Positions 11,201 to 20,197 of a stretch of 64,000 nucleotides of DNA are shown in pieces (positions within the stretch are counted from its first letter, which is position 1; each line of letters opens with the position of its first letter). A program made the translations under genes and the position numbers. The stretch is taken from positions 19,666,318-19,730,317 of the forward strand of contig OZ038451.1 in NCBI GenBank assembly GCA_964036195.1, read 5' to 3'. The notes beneath the pieces were generated by a model that was not told the origin of the DNA, searched no databases, and saw only the letters and a program-made list of their open reading frames with translations. The stretch comes from Sphaerolaimus hirsutus (Eukaryota; Nematoda; Chromadorea; Monhysterida; Sphaerolaimidae).

Positions 11201-14200
11201 GAAGAACTTCAAAACTCCATATCTGGACCATTTCTTGGCCGATTTTCGTCAATAAGCACTTAAAATGATTGGAATAACCTGAAAATGTCATTTTAGTAGT
11301 CTATTTATCTATATGTATTTTTATCCTGATAATTACACAGAAGAATTCGCATTATTTTGTTGTACGGGAAATCTGATTGAATATATACATAAATAGACAA
11401 CAAAAATGAAATGTTCAGGTTATTCCAATCATTTGAGGTGCTCATTGACGAAAATCGGCCAAGAAATCATCCAGATATGGAATTTTGAAGTTGCGTGCAT
11501 TGTTCTTCAAGTGGTGATTTGTGTGGATGGGAGGCGAAAGTTTGAAGTGCTATAACTTTTGATTGGAATGAGCTATCGATCTCATTTTGTTGTTTTTGAG
11601 TTTCTCTCGATCAGGAGTATAAGATAGCATGCTCAAACAGAATTTTTTGCAGGAAATTTTGAATTCCGAAATTGGGCCAAATCGATATATAAAATATTAA
11701 ATGTCACTGATTTGACCCAAAAAATGAACACTCCAAACATTTATGATCCTTTTAAAAGTCCAACGATAAAAATTGGTTGAGAAATGGGCGAGTTATTGAG
11801 GTGCAAAATTTGCATGTTCTGGGCGACACCCAAAATTTTTCGCAAAAAGTACGTTTTTATAGACCCACCCTATCTCCAGTCAGGGGAGTCGTAGCGAAAT
11901 TTCCTCGGACTTGTAATTAGCCCCAACTTGAAACCATAATATATCAAAATTTCAGCATTTTCCACCGAGCCGTTCCTTAGTTATTAGCACGTGCTCGGGG
12001 GCCGACCCCCCCCCCTAAAATGCTACCCTCAAAATCCCCTATGGCCGCAACTCACGGTTCTCCCGACTTTGCGATTGGAATGAAAAAGTAAAACCAGGAA
12101 AACTTGGCGCCGCTCCAACTTATCCCCCAGCCTCCACGATGGGTAGGTCCGGGTAGTTCTTTGCGCGCTTCGGACGTTATTATTCTTGGCCAACGCCGCG
12201 ATCGGCAGGGCATTCTCTGACCGGCGCCACCACGACCGGGTTCGTTTCTCATCGAAGCCCTCACAGTAAAGGCGAGCGGCAGCCTTCGGGAGGCTCGCAG
12301 TAAAGGCGAGTGACAAGATTTCGGGGGGGGGGGGAGCTCGCAGCAAACACTAGTCACGGCGCTTTTCAGGGCTCGCAGTAAAGGCGGCCACTGGCTTTTT
12401 CAGAAAACTTGGCACTGGGCCAATTAGCGAGCGCAAACGCTCGCTCTCACTGTCTGCACTGCAACATTTGTGTATAAGATCTGTAATTTGTCGAGACTGA
12501 ATTTGTCGTTTCACCTGTTATTTGTAACTCCAGCTTCACAACTGAGCCACAGTTACACATTTGACACGCAGACGGCACCGCGTGGCATGGATTCTGCTCA
12601 GCTGCTGTTTGTGGCTGGAAAACGAGACTTCTACAAAACTACATACTTTTATAATGAAGAGAATTACAAATATTTCCACTGGCAATCATATTTGGACAAT
12701 GAAAACATACCAATCGACAGTGTGGATATGGATAATTGGTCGGACATAACTGCTGTGGCATGGGAAGCTCATTTCCACTATTTAGAGTTCAATGGGTTGA
12801 ATGGCTTTCTGGACAACTTCGATGAGATTGTTAATTTACAAGGTGTTTTCCAGTATCGTGAGTTCACACTATGGTATTTTCCGAGGTTTCGGAACAGACG
12901 ACCAGGGGCCAGTTCCGCAAGTGGACAAGTTAAGAGTTAATATATAAGAGTTGAGTAAAATTACAAATGGCAAGTTAAGAGTAAAGTTCAAGTTCAAGAG
13001 AAGAGTTAAAATTTAAGAGTTGATTTAAAAGTTAAGTTAAATGTTAAGAGTTGTGTGAAAGGTTAAAAGTTGAGTTAAAAATGGGTTAAGAGTTGAGAGT
13101 TGAGAAAAGGTAAAAATGAGAGTCAAAGTTGACTTAAAAGACAAATGGGGGAAAATGTAAATCAAAAAAATCAAATAAAAAATGAATTCGGATCTGGAGA
13201 GCGTTGTTTCCGATGGTGATTCCGACTCTGAGGAATTTGAGCGGAAGGCACTGATTTACCAGCTGCGTTGCAATTTCGGAACCGAAAATGAGGGCCTATT
13301 CAAAAAACGCTTCCGTCTAAACCCAACACAAGTGAACAGTGAATGCCATTTTGCAACACCGTTCCACGATTTTTTTTAGCGATAATTTTTTTAGTGATAA
13401 TTTTTTTGGATATGTTATTTTTAAATGTTGTGCATTCAACATTGGCACCATGCCAGCGAACAGCTACCGTATTACCTCGAAATACTCCCAGGGGGTTTAT
13501 TTTTTCGCCAGCAAAATTTGAGGGGGGGATAATTCGAGGTGGGGGTTTATTCGAGGGGGGGGTCTATTATTTCGCCAGAAATTTTCGGATATTCCCCATA
13601 CGCAGACGTAGAAAAATCGAACAATCACATAGATTTATGTGTTTATAGGCATATATTACTGTTTATACACGCAAGCCCTTCCCTCACGTCACTTGATCAT
13701 CACTCTAAACGTGTGTTCTGCACAACGATGGAAAAAACACAGAAATTGAACACAGAAACTCATTGAGTTTCTGTGTTTTTGTTTTACACAGAAACACGGA
13801 AACTCATAAATTTTGAAAAACTCAAAACTCAAATGAGTTTTTTTTTGGAGAACACAGAAACACAGAAACACGGAAACACAGAAAAGTTTTTTGAGTTTTT
13901 GTGTTTTTTTCAGTGAAGCAGTTGAATGCACATATCATGGTGGATTTGACAATTTAAGTTTCGACATTTACATATACCTTATTACCTTGAATTAACCCCC
14001 CTTGAATTAACTCCCCTAAAAATGAACTGGTGAAATAATAAGCCCTGCCCCCCTCGCAATACCACCCTCCGGGATGATGTACATCATGTATTTATTACTG
14101 CTAATTTGCATCGCAGCTACACATAGACTGTACTAGGTTGTGTAGTTATCTACAGGTTTATTTCAAATATATCCTGTTTGTACGCATTTATAACCTGTTT

Positions 14201-15794
14201 TGGGTACGTAAATGCCTACTATTTTCTATGATCCTTACAAAACTTTCTGACGAAATAATAATACACATGGGGGTATTTCAAGGTAATATGGAAGTTGTAG
14301 TTCAAATCAATTCCATAGTCTTCAATACAGTGCACATCCATTGAAGAATTTTGAAGTACTGCGTAAATTGTCGTTTCTGGGCATTTTGTTGCTGGTGTTG
14401 TGATGTTGATGTCCTCATTGTGGACATTTTTATGGAATTTTTGACACTTGAATGAATGCACAAATGTTATGTGGGGTTAAAACATGTGCAAAACCAATAT
14501 TTTATAAGAAAACCACTGTTTCCAGATCGAAATGCTGTTAATCAAAAAAAATTTTTGGAAAAACTCGCATTTTTTGGAAAAAAACTCAAGTTTTTTAAAG
14601 AAAAAACTCAAAAAACTCAAGTTTTTACAAAAAACACAGAAATAAAAACAGAGTTACTCAAGTTTTTTTCAAGAAAAAAACTCAAAACACAGGTATTCAT
14701 TTTTGAAAAACTCAAAACACAGAAAGTGTTTTTTTTTGGAGAACTTACCCATCGTTGGTTCTGCATTGTACAGATCACAAACTGCAGTATTTGTCATGTA
14801 CGTTCACGTTACACTCAATTTTAGGGGGGTATTTCGAGGGGGGGGGGTTTATTATTTCCTCAGCCGAAATTTAGGGGGGTATTTCGAGGGGGGGGGGTTA
14901 ATTCAAGGGGGGGGGGGATAATTCGAGGTAATACGGTATATCGATACCAATTTCACATTTTATTTTTTTTATTTTACCATCATTTTCCACTTGTCTCTTA
15001 ACTCTCAACTCTTAACTCAACTACTCAACTTTTAACTCAACTCTTAAATTTTAACTTTTCTCTTAAACTTAAACTTTACTCTTAACTCGCCATTTGTAAT
15101 TTTACTCAACTCTTATGTTTTAACTCTTAACTTGTCCACTTGCGGAACCGGCACATGGCAAACTTGTTGAAATAATTAAGTCATAAAATAACAGTAACAT
15201 TGCAGTGGCAGGGTTTAAACAGGACCATGGTCCCAGCACTCAGTAGTGTTTATAGACATATAAAAGTGTATATGTTTACTTAAAAGTCCTGTCCTGTCCA
15301 AGTAGAACTCGTTGCTTCCCACGTGTGTTGTGCGTTACACAGATCACAAACTGTAGTATTTGTAATGTATTTACCTACATTACCTTTGTACTCAATTTCG
15401 GTTGTGGGGGTATTTCGAGGGGGGGGGTGGTTATTATTTCCCCAGCCCGCTCAGACTTGGGGGTATTTCGGGGGGGGGGGGCAATTCAAGGGGGGCATAA
15501 TTCGAGGTTATACGGTACACCTTTTTTCTATTTGTTGCAGGTCCATTGGCCGTAGCGACCAGCTACCGGCGGTACCCGGGTCAGTGGGCGAGCAGCTTCG
15601 CGGTCACGTCGGAGCACAGGAGCGCGTCGGCGCAGGGCACCGTGGTCCAGTGCCAGCTGCTGTGCACCCGCGCCATGACCTGCTTCGCCTTCAGCACCCT
15701 CGGCACACTCTGCAGGCTGCACCACGAAATACACAGGGTCATCCTCTACAGCACTCCCAGTGATACTGGTGCAATTTTCTATGTGACCGATTGA
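7791..15794 (+). CDS. Secreted PAN/Apple-like protein, gene 1 (5 exons)
   Basis: Predicted exons: 7791-7848, 7912-8043, 8125-8211, 12534-12857, 15541-15794. All introns are phase 1 with GT-AG ends, and the joined frame is open for 284 residues to TGA. Residues 1-18 form a signal peptide. Residues 20-92 are a module with two cysteines (29, 46) and one N-glycosylation sequon (NAS at 61). Residues 93-200 are an aromatic-rich module I do not recognise. Residues 201-284 carry C238-x3-C-x5-C-x9-C with F249/F251 and a C-x-L ending, the core spacing of PAN/Apple domains (known for protein or sugar binding). A secreted or extracellular role is inferred. The donor after exon 3 (GTGTTT) is weak. Intron 3 holds two large hAT elements; intron 4 holds nested elements. 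Confidence 0.72.
8580..9868. mobile_element. hAT-type element, TAGTGATGG TIR, GGCGCC word
   Basis: The ends are TAGTGATGGAAAAGCGCC and GGCGCTTTTTCCATCACTA, with exact 8-bp duplications TTGCAGAA (8572-8579 and 9869-9876). The first ~220 bp and last ~210 bp are tightly packed GGCGC/TTGGCGCC words; the ~850-bp middle is AT-rich with no transposase. It lies in intron 3 of gene 1. Confidence 0.92.
9100..9282. mobile_element. Small inverted-repeat element, CCCTGTAAA ends
   Basis: It starts ACCCTGTAAAGTGTCAAGTT and ends TTGATTTTACAGGGTGTGG, with internal TGACATTT/GTCAA words. A related, more palindromic element lies at 61846-61992. It is nested inside the 8580-9868 element. Confidence 0.45.
10330..10440. 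repeat. TTTGGATTATGC word repeats (partial element)
   Basis: Tandem variants of TTTGTTTGGATT(A/C)TGC end at GATGCAGACTCCTCTAGCAG. This is the right portion of the larger element at 42963-43585 in the third gene's intron. Confidence 0.55.
10663..12043. mobile_element. 1.38-kb palindromic hAT-type element, CATAGGGG TIR
   Basis: The ends are CATAGGGGATTTTGAGGG and its complement, flanked by exact 8-bp duplications GCCGCAAC (10655-10662 and 12044-12051). The homologous intron at ~47100 lacks it (an empty site). The two halves are complementary for several hundred bases on each side, including the TAATAACTCAGGAACGG and CTATCTCCAGTCAGGGG segments, so nearly the whole element can fold back. No transposase is seen. 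Confidence 0.88.
12052..12533 (+). other. Conserved intron 3 segment upstream of exon 4
   Basis: This segment is shared at high identity with 47103-47590, and its last ~230 bp also with 35110-35349. It includes CTCGCAGTAAAGGCG repeats, a poly-G run and a polypyrimidine tract before the exon 4 acceptor (CTCCAG). No additional exon is evident. Confidence 0.6.
12534..12857 (+). CDS. Gene 1 exon 4 (aromatic-rich module)
   Basis: 324 nt, phase 1 in and out, encoding about 108 residues with FVAGKRDFYKTTYFY, FHWQSYLDNENIPIDS and NGFLDN motifs. It is bounded by CTCCAG and C|GTGAGT. The frame is also open upstream into the intron, but conservation with 35350-35673 and the diverged gene-2 exon 4 supports the acceptor used. 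No domain family is recognised. Confidence 0.78.
13467..14936. mobile_element. CCGTATTACC element with TA duplication (host)
   Basis: The ends are CCGTATTACCTCGAAATAC and GAGGTAATACGG, flanked by TA on each side, with poly-G/C runs and TCGAGGGGG words inside. It is interrupted by the hAT element at 13723-14757. Confidence 0.72.
13723..14757. mobile_element. hAT-type element, CAACGATGG TIR, CACAGAAA word
   Basis: The ends are CAACGATGGAAAAAACACAG and AACTTACCCATCGTTG, with exact 8-bp duplications GTTCTGCA (13715-13722 and 14758-14765). The left arm has CACAGAAACTCA words; the right arm has AACTCAAGTTTTT words. The interior carries an old CCGTATTACC-type remnant shared with the copies at 49655 and 57677. 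Open frames in the arms are repeat artefacts. Confidence 0.92.
15158..15540 (+). other. Conserved intron 4 segment before exon 5
   Basis: Shared with 35720-36100 and, in pieces, 47960-48046, 49350-49654 and 56704-56780. It includes a partial CCGTATTACC-type element (GGGGGTATTTCGAGGGGG ... TTATACGGTA) and ends in a TTTTTTCTATTTGTTGCAG acceptor. Confidence 0.6.
15541..15794 (+). CDS. Gene 1 exon 5 (PAN/Apple-like module)
   Basis: 254 nt in phase 1, encoding RPLAVATSYRRYPGQW, then the four-cysteine core C-x3-C-x5-C-x9-C, ending FYVTD and TGA. It is much more GC-rich than its surroundings. About 200 nt are nearly identical in the copies at 25038, 36623 and 50808. Confidence 0.82.
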
Positions 15795-15960
15795 TCCACT
15801 GCTCGGACTGATGATGTAAAATCGTGTAAATCGATGACTGATGATCTAATCATTTGATGATGATGATGACTGGGGTACATTTTCACCGCATTTTCGCATG
15901 ATTTAATCAGCATTACTGTCTAGGAGAAACATCCTATTTCGTAGATAATGTAATCAAGCA

Positions 15961-16891
15961 TAGCATTGAAAAAAACGATGGGAGATTTATATTTAAAAAA
16001 TCTCAGAAAATATAAGAATGTCTGAGATTTATATTTTTTCACAATTTTCTAGATGGATTTAATACTATTTCTTTTTCAGAATATTTAAGATTTTTAAAAA
16101 TATCAGAAAATCTCTCAAATTCTGATTTTTATTTTTATTTATCCTGGCGTTTTTTGAGAGAGATTTAATTGAGGCGTCTAATTCTAAAAGTCGACAAGTC
16201 CACAAAATGCGATTTGAGTAAATCACATTTTAAGTTCATTTCCAATTCTAGGTCCGTGGTGCGTGTCCAATGGGGCTCTCTCATGCTCAACATTAAGTTC
16301 CAAATGTTAACAATAAAGTGTCCAATTTTCAGCCCCTGCTCTCAACGTATAATGAAAAAATTGGGTGTCTATAAAATTCTACTCAGACAGAACAAAACCG
16401 TTTTGGGGAGGAAAATGCACTTGTCGACTTCTTGCACTCGAGAACATTTTTGTTCCCGCCGGCGTTGCGCTTGCCTTATGGGAAATTTATGGACTTGTCG
16501 ACTTTTAGAATTCTGTGTCCATGATGGACTTATCACATTTCTTGTGTTTTTTCCCCATAAAATAAGGCTACGTAAGGTCGACTTGTCGACTTTTAGCCCA
16601 AAACTAAGTGGACTTGTCGACTTCTTGTCCAATTTTTTTTGCATTTATCCGAAAAATGTCAAATTTGGCACTTTGCCATATGGGCATGTGAGGTCAAAAA
16701 ATTTATGAAAAATTAAGAAAAATGTGCGGGAGAAGCCCCAGATGATGTTTCCAGGCCTAACTCAAAATTTTCATATTTTGGACTTGTCGACTTTTAGAAT
16801 TGGACGCCTCAATTATATTTTTGTCTTGACAGATTTTCTGACATTATATTTCATTATATTTTCTAAAAATTGACGATTTTTTTCAATGGTA
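15961..16891. mobile_element. hAT-like element, TAGCATTGAAAAAA TIR, AGATTTT word
   Basis: A paralog of the intact 297-bp element at 51462-51758, downstream of the third gene, with AGATTTATATTTT/TCAGAAAATCTC words. Its flanking duplication (ATCAAGCA versus ATTAATCATGCA) has drifted. It is enlarged by the insertion at 16171-16810. Confidence 0.72.
16171..16810. mobile_element. 640-bp element, GAGGCGTC TIR, GTCGACTT word
   Basis: TIRs of about 30 bp (GAGGCGTCYAATTCTAAAAG followed by TCGACAAGTCC) are flanked by AATT (16167-16170 and 16811-16814). The paralogous site at ~51675 (GAGATTTAATTATATTT) is empty. Internal words are GACTTGTCGACTTTT. The 179-codon frame inside is spanned by the element and has no known domain. 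Confidence 0.85.
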
Positions 16892-16984
16892 ATTAATCAT
16901 GCACAAAAGATCAATAGGTAGATATTTTTTGTTGTCGAGATATCTGTTCTATGCAGCCTTGTGTCTTCTCCCCCAACCAAATAA

Positions 16985-17196
16985 TTTTTATTGCTTTTTA
17001 TTCATTTGCGGGCATGTCACAAACGCACGAACAGAGTTATATCAATAAAGGATAAGCCGAAATTGCAACAAAGCAATATGTGGCACACACGTTATTAATT
17101 GCTGGCATGTCAGAAATGCAACAAAAAGACATGTGGGACGCTATTAATTGCGGGAATCACACAAAAGCAAAAAAGCAAAACATGGCAAGTTATTAA
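16985..17196. repeat. TTATTAATTGCTGGCATGTCAGAAATGC-type ~50-bp repeats
   Basis: Degenerate copies of an approximately 50-bp unit (GTTATTAATTGC, CAGAAATGCAACAAAA, ATGTGGGACG) occur here, at 19310-19465, at 20070-20150 and at 51860-52060. The duplicated location downstream of the third gene helps align the two large tandem units. Confidence 0.55.
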
Positions 17197-17199
17197 TTA

Positions 17200-17724
17200 A
17201 GCGGGAATTAGAGCTCAGCGTCGATTCGACGTGAAATGACGACGTGAAATGATGTCGTGAAATTAATTACACGAGTGTGGATCATGCTACGGGTCTACAA
17301 TTTTCTAAGGATAATATATGAATCAATACCTTAATCGTGTCCAATACTGAGTGTTATCAGCCACAACTAGAGCGAATTGAAAAATTCAATTTTTATCATT
17401 TCACGTCATCATCATTTCACGTCACAGTGTCAGGGAACAACTTGACATTTCACGTCAGACTTTTGCAAGCAATAGTCTGACGTGAAATGTCAAGTTGTTC
17501 CCTGACGTAAAATGATGACGTGGAATGATAAAAATTGAATTTTTCAATTCGTTCTAGTTGTGGCTGATAACACTCAGTATTGGACACGATTAAGGTATTG
17601 ATTCATATATTATCCTTAGAAAATTGTAGACCCGTAGCATGATCCACACTCGTGTAATTAATTTCACGACATCATTCCACGTCGTCATTTCACGTCGAAT
17701 CGACGCTGAGCTCTAATTCCCGCT
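17200..17724. mobile_element. 525-bp fold-back element with TTA duplication
   Basis: A near-perfect palindrome: arms of ~255 bp meet near 17465 around a ~15-bp spacer. The ends are AGCGGGAATTAG and CTAATTCCCGCT, flanked by TTA (17197-17199 and 17725-17727). The paralogous site at ~52055 (TTATTAATTGCTGGTAC) lacks it. The arms carry repeated GACGTGAAATGA words. TTA is typical of PIF/Harbinger-type targets. One arm alone recurs at 23786-23958. Confidence 0.82.
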
Positions 17725-17973
17725 TTACTGGTACATTATACAGTGCATGAACATACCTGAAAAATATTTTTCATTATGCCACCATAATATAAAAAGTGCA
17801 AAAATCAACAAAGATATTACAGCGTGTTCTTGATTTTACACTTCTCATGACATTTTGTAGGGTGTGGACTTGTTCCTGAAGGAGGGTACTGATAATTTCT
17901 GTCAGAGCTCACTGATGCTTTGGTGATTGGTGTACATAAGTATACCAAATTCCAAGAAAAATTTATTTGTGAG

Positions 17974-18804
17974 CAGGGTTGGCAAAATCTCTAAAAAAAA
18001 TAAAAATAAAATAAAAATAAAATGGAAAATTGGAGAATAAAATAAAATAAAATAAAATGGAAAATTAATAAAATAAAAATACAATTTTACTAAAATTCGA
18101 ATTTTTGTAAAATTTTAGTAAAATTGTACAATAATTCGAATTTTTGTACAATTTTAGTAAAATTTTACAAAAACTTGAGTGTCTGTTCAATTCTATAGAA
18201 AGTTTTCTATCATGTTGTTTAAGTTTCTAGCTGCCAATATGCAGAACTAGTGCCTTGTATCTTTCATTGTTGTGATTGAGAAATATTGTTGCTCAAAATT
18301 GCAAATTTTCACATTTTTTAAAATATTTTCACCTTAAAAATCACTAATTTGTGATTTTTTTCTTATTTTCTTTGTTCCATACCTTGAAAAAGCCTATATT
18401 TAAATATATTGCACCCCGCAAGCCCCCCCCCACCCAAAAAACAACCCATTTTTAGCTATCTTCCCTTGGGAGGAGCAATTAGCTCCCCCTGAGGGTCAAA
18501 ATACAAAATACCTACCTCGCAACCCGTGTCACAAGTTTACATAAAAAAATTTTGTATTCACCCGCATGCTTCTAGCGTGCACATTGTTTTATGTCCTTGC
18601 ATCCAAGATTTCCGATTTTTTGTAAAAATTTTGTAAAATATTTGTAAAATTTTTGTAAAATGGTTTCATTTTATTTTATTAATGACATTTCAGAATAAAA
18701 TAAAATAAAATAAACTGAAACATGAATAAAATAAAAATAAAATACAATTTTAATAAAAATAAAATACAATTTTAGTAAAACGAATTTTACTAAAACCAAC
18801 CATG
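17974..18804. mobile_element. hAT-type element, CAGGGTTGG TIR, AAAATAAAAT word
   Basis: The ends are CAGGGTTGGCAAAATCTC and AAAACCAACCATG, with exact 8-bp duplications TTTGTGAG (17966-17973 and 18805-18812). An empty site with one TTTGTGAG is at 52302-52309 in the paralogous region. The interior is AAAATAAAATAAAA plus TTTTAGTAAAATTG words. Confidence 0.93.
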
Positions 18805-18812
18805 TTTGTGAG

Positions 18813-19465
18813 CAAGTGAATTTCTGCTGTTCCTACCAGGAACAGCGCTCGCGACTCGCGTCATTGGAAAAAAGCCAGAAAACCCATGTTTGACTGCTGA
18901 AGACCTTCACTGAAACATGTTGAGGAAAGTCTTTCAAGAAGAGTCTATCGACTTGTATAAGTATGTAGATGGAACACACCCTGTTCTAACATATCACAGA
19001 CATTGTTTTGAATGTGTGTTCTGCATTACACGATCACAAACCGCACCTTTTGGCATTTACGTTCTCTTTACACTAAATTTGGGGGGGGGGGTATTTCAAG
19101 GGGGGCTTATAAATTCATAGTGCCCATTTTGAGGGGGGATTTCGAGATGGGGTATTTCGAGGAAATACGGTACATACCTACGTTTAGCTATTTTTCATCT
19201 AATTTTAGTCATTTTTTTGCTTTTCTTCCTTCTATAGCTTGGAAAAGACTTTATATTGAACCCCTGCAAACCATTATTGCCAACCATATATATATTTTTT
19301 ATAAGATTACCTGCTTTCTTTTAATTTGTGAGGATGACACAAACAAACGCGACAAAACAACAGCGGCATTATTAATTATTGGCATGCCAAAAATGCAATG
19401 AAGCTAATCTTGACACATAATTTATTGCTGGCACATCAGAAATGTAACAAAAACGAGTGTGGGAC
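18813..19465. other. Intergenic, upstream of gene 2
   Basis: No gene. It contains the paralog of 52310-52430 (AGTGAATTTCTGCTGT... and AACAGCGCTCGCGACTCGCG) and a decayed CCGTATTACC-type element near 19020-19170 with poly-G runs. Confidence 0.45.
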
Positions 19466-19467
19466 AT

Positions 19468-20069
19468 CAGGGACGTATCCAGGATTTTTGAGCGGTGGAG
19501 CGTGTTTACAGAGCCCGGTGAACGGGGGGTTAAAATAGTTCCTGCACCGTGACGGAACGGCGCCATGGCGCTGGTGCCATTCAATACATATACAGCGAGA
19601 TGTCCACGATATAGTGCATTTTTCAGCGAGTTTTAGCAATGGGAACTAATCTGATAATAATATTGAGTGCACGGTGTACAAATGCGCACTTCCGTACTTG
19701 CGAGCAAACTTTTAGCATTTATACTCGGCGTACGTGATACTCTGCCCTCGCACTGATTTATGTCTCGTGTTGGAAGCGTGCCAATGATTATTAAATCATG
19801 CAATTTCCGTAAAAATATGAAAAAAATTCATCGATGTGAATGTGTTAATGAATAACATTATAACAACAATCAATTTTGTCATCTTTTTATGAAACTCGGA
19901 CGCGTTAACCATCGTTGGCACACTTCCAGCGGGAACCACGCGAGCAGGGTGTAAAGCAACCGGAGTATACCTTAAAAATGTGTATAGGGCAAGTTGCATT
20001 TCCTGTGATTTTTCAGGCATCACGCCGGGAACGGGGCGCTGCACCCCCGCCCACACTGGATACGCCTTT
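19468..20069. mobile_element. CAGGGACGTATCCAGG element (hAT-like ends)
   Basis: The left end CAGGGACGTATCCAGG and right end CTGGATACGCCTTTG are inverted repeats of the widespread CAGNGGCGTATCCAGG type. The flanks do not give a clean duplication. It contains a short GCGCC block and the TA-duplicating MITE at 19722-19967. Confidence 0.5.
19722..19967. mobile_element. 246-bp TA-duplicating MITE, second copy
   Basis: An inverse-orientation copy of the element at 7422-7657, flanked by TA (19720-19721 and 19968-19969). Internal sequences such as CATCTTTTTATGAAACTC and GCGTGCCAATGATTATTAAA match. Confidence 0.82.
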
Positions 20070-20197
20070 GTAGGATGCCATTAATTGTGAAAATATCACA
20101 ATTGCAACAAAGCAAAACGTGGTATGTTATTAATTGCTGCTACCTAGATTATATAGTTGATGAACATAATAATCATATATTTAATGTAAAGTCACAG

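Larger units (their letters stand above)
12905..15157. mobile_element. Insertion with AGTTAAGAG words, host of nested elements
   Basis: The outer ends are inverted copies of CAGTTCCGCAAGTGG plus ACAAGTTAAGAG, followed inward by AAGAGTTGAGTTAAAA words. The homologous intron at 35715 reads directly from GACCAGG to CAAACTTG without it. The flanking duplication is not clean. It contains the element at 13467-14936, which in turn contains 13723-14757. A related fragment is at 24468-24742. Confidence 0.65.

Noticed and set aside
15528..15734. Antisense frames over PAN exons (also 25010, 50768)
   Set aside because: Shadows of the conserved GC-rich exon 5; they recur only because the exon does.
16169..16708. 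179-codon plus-strand frame
   Set aside because: Lies wholly inside a MITE with long TIRs and no recognisable domain.
19468..20069. 8-bp duplication for the CAGGGACGTATCCAGG element
   Set aside because: Flanks TGGGACAT and TAGGATGC are only partly alike, so I did not claim a target duplication.
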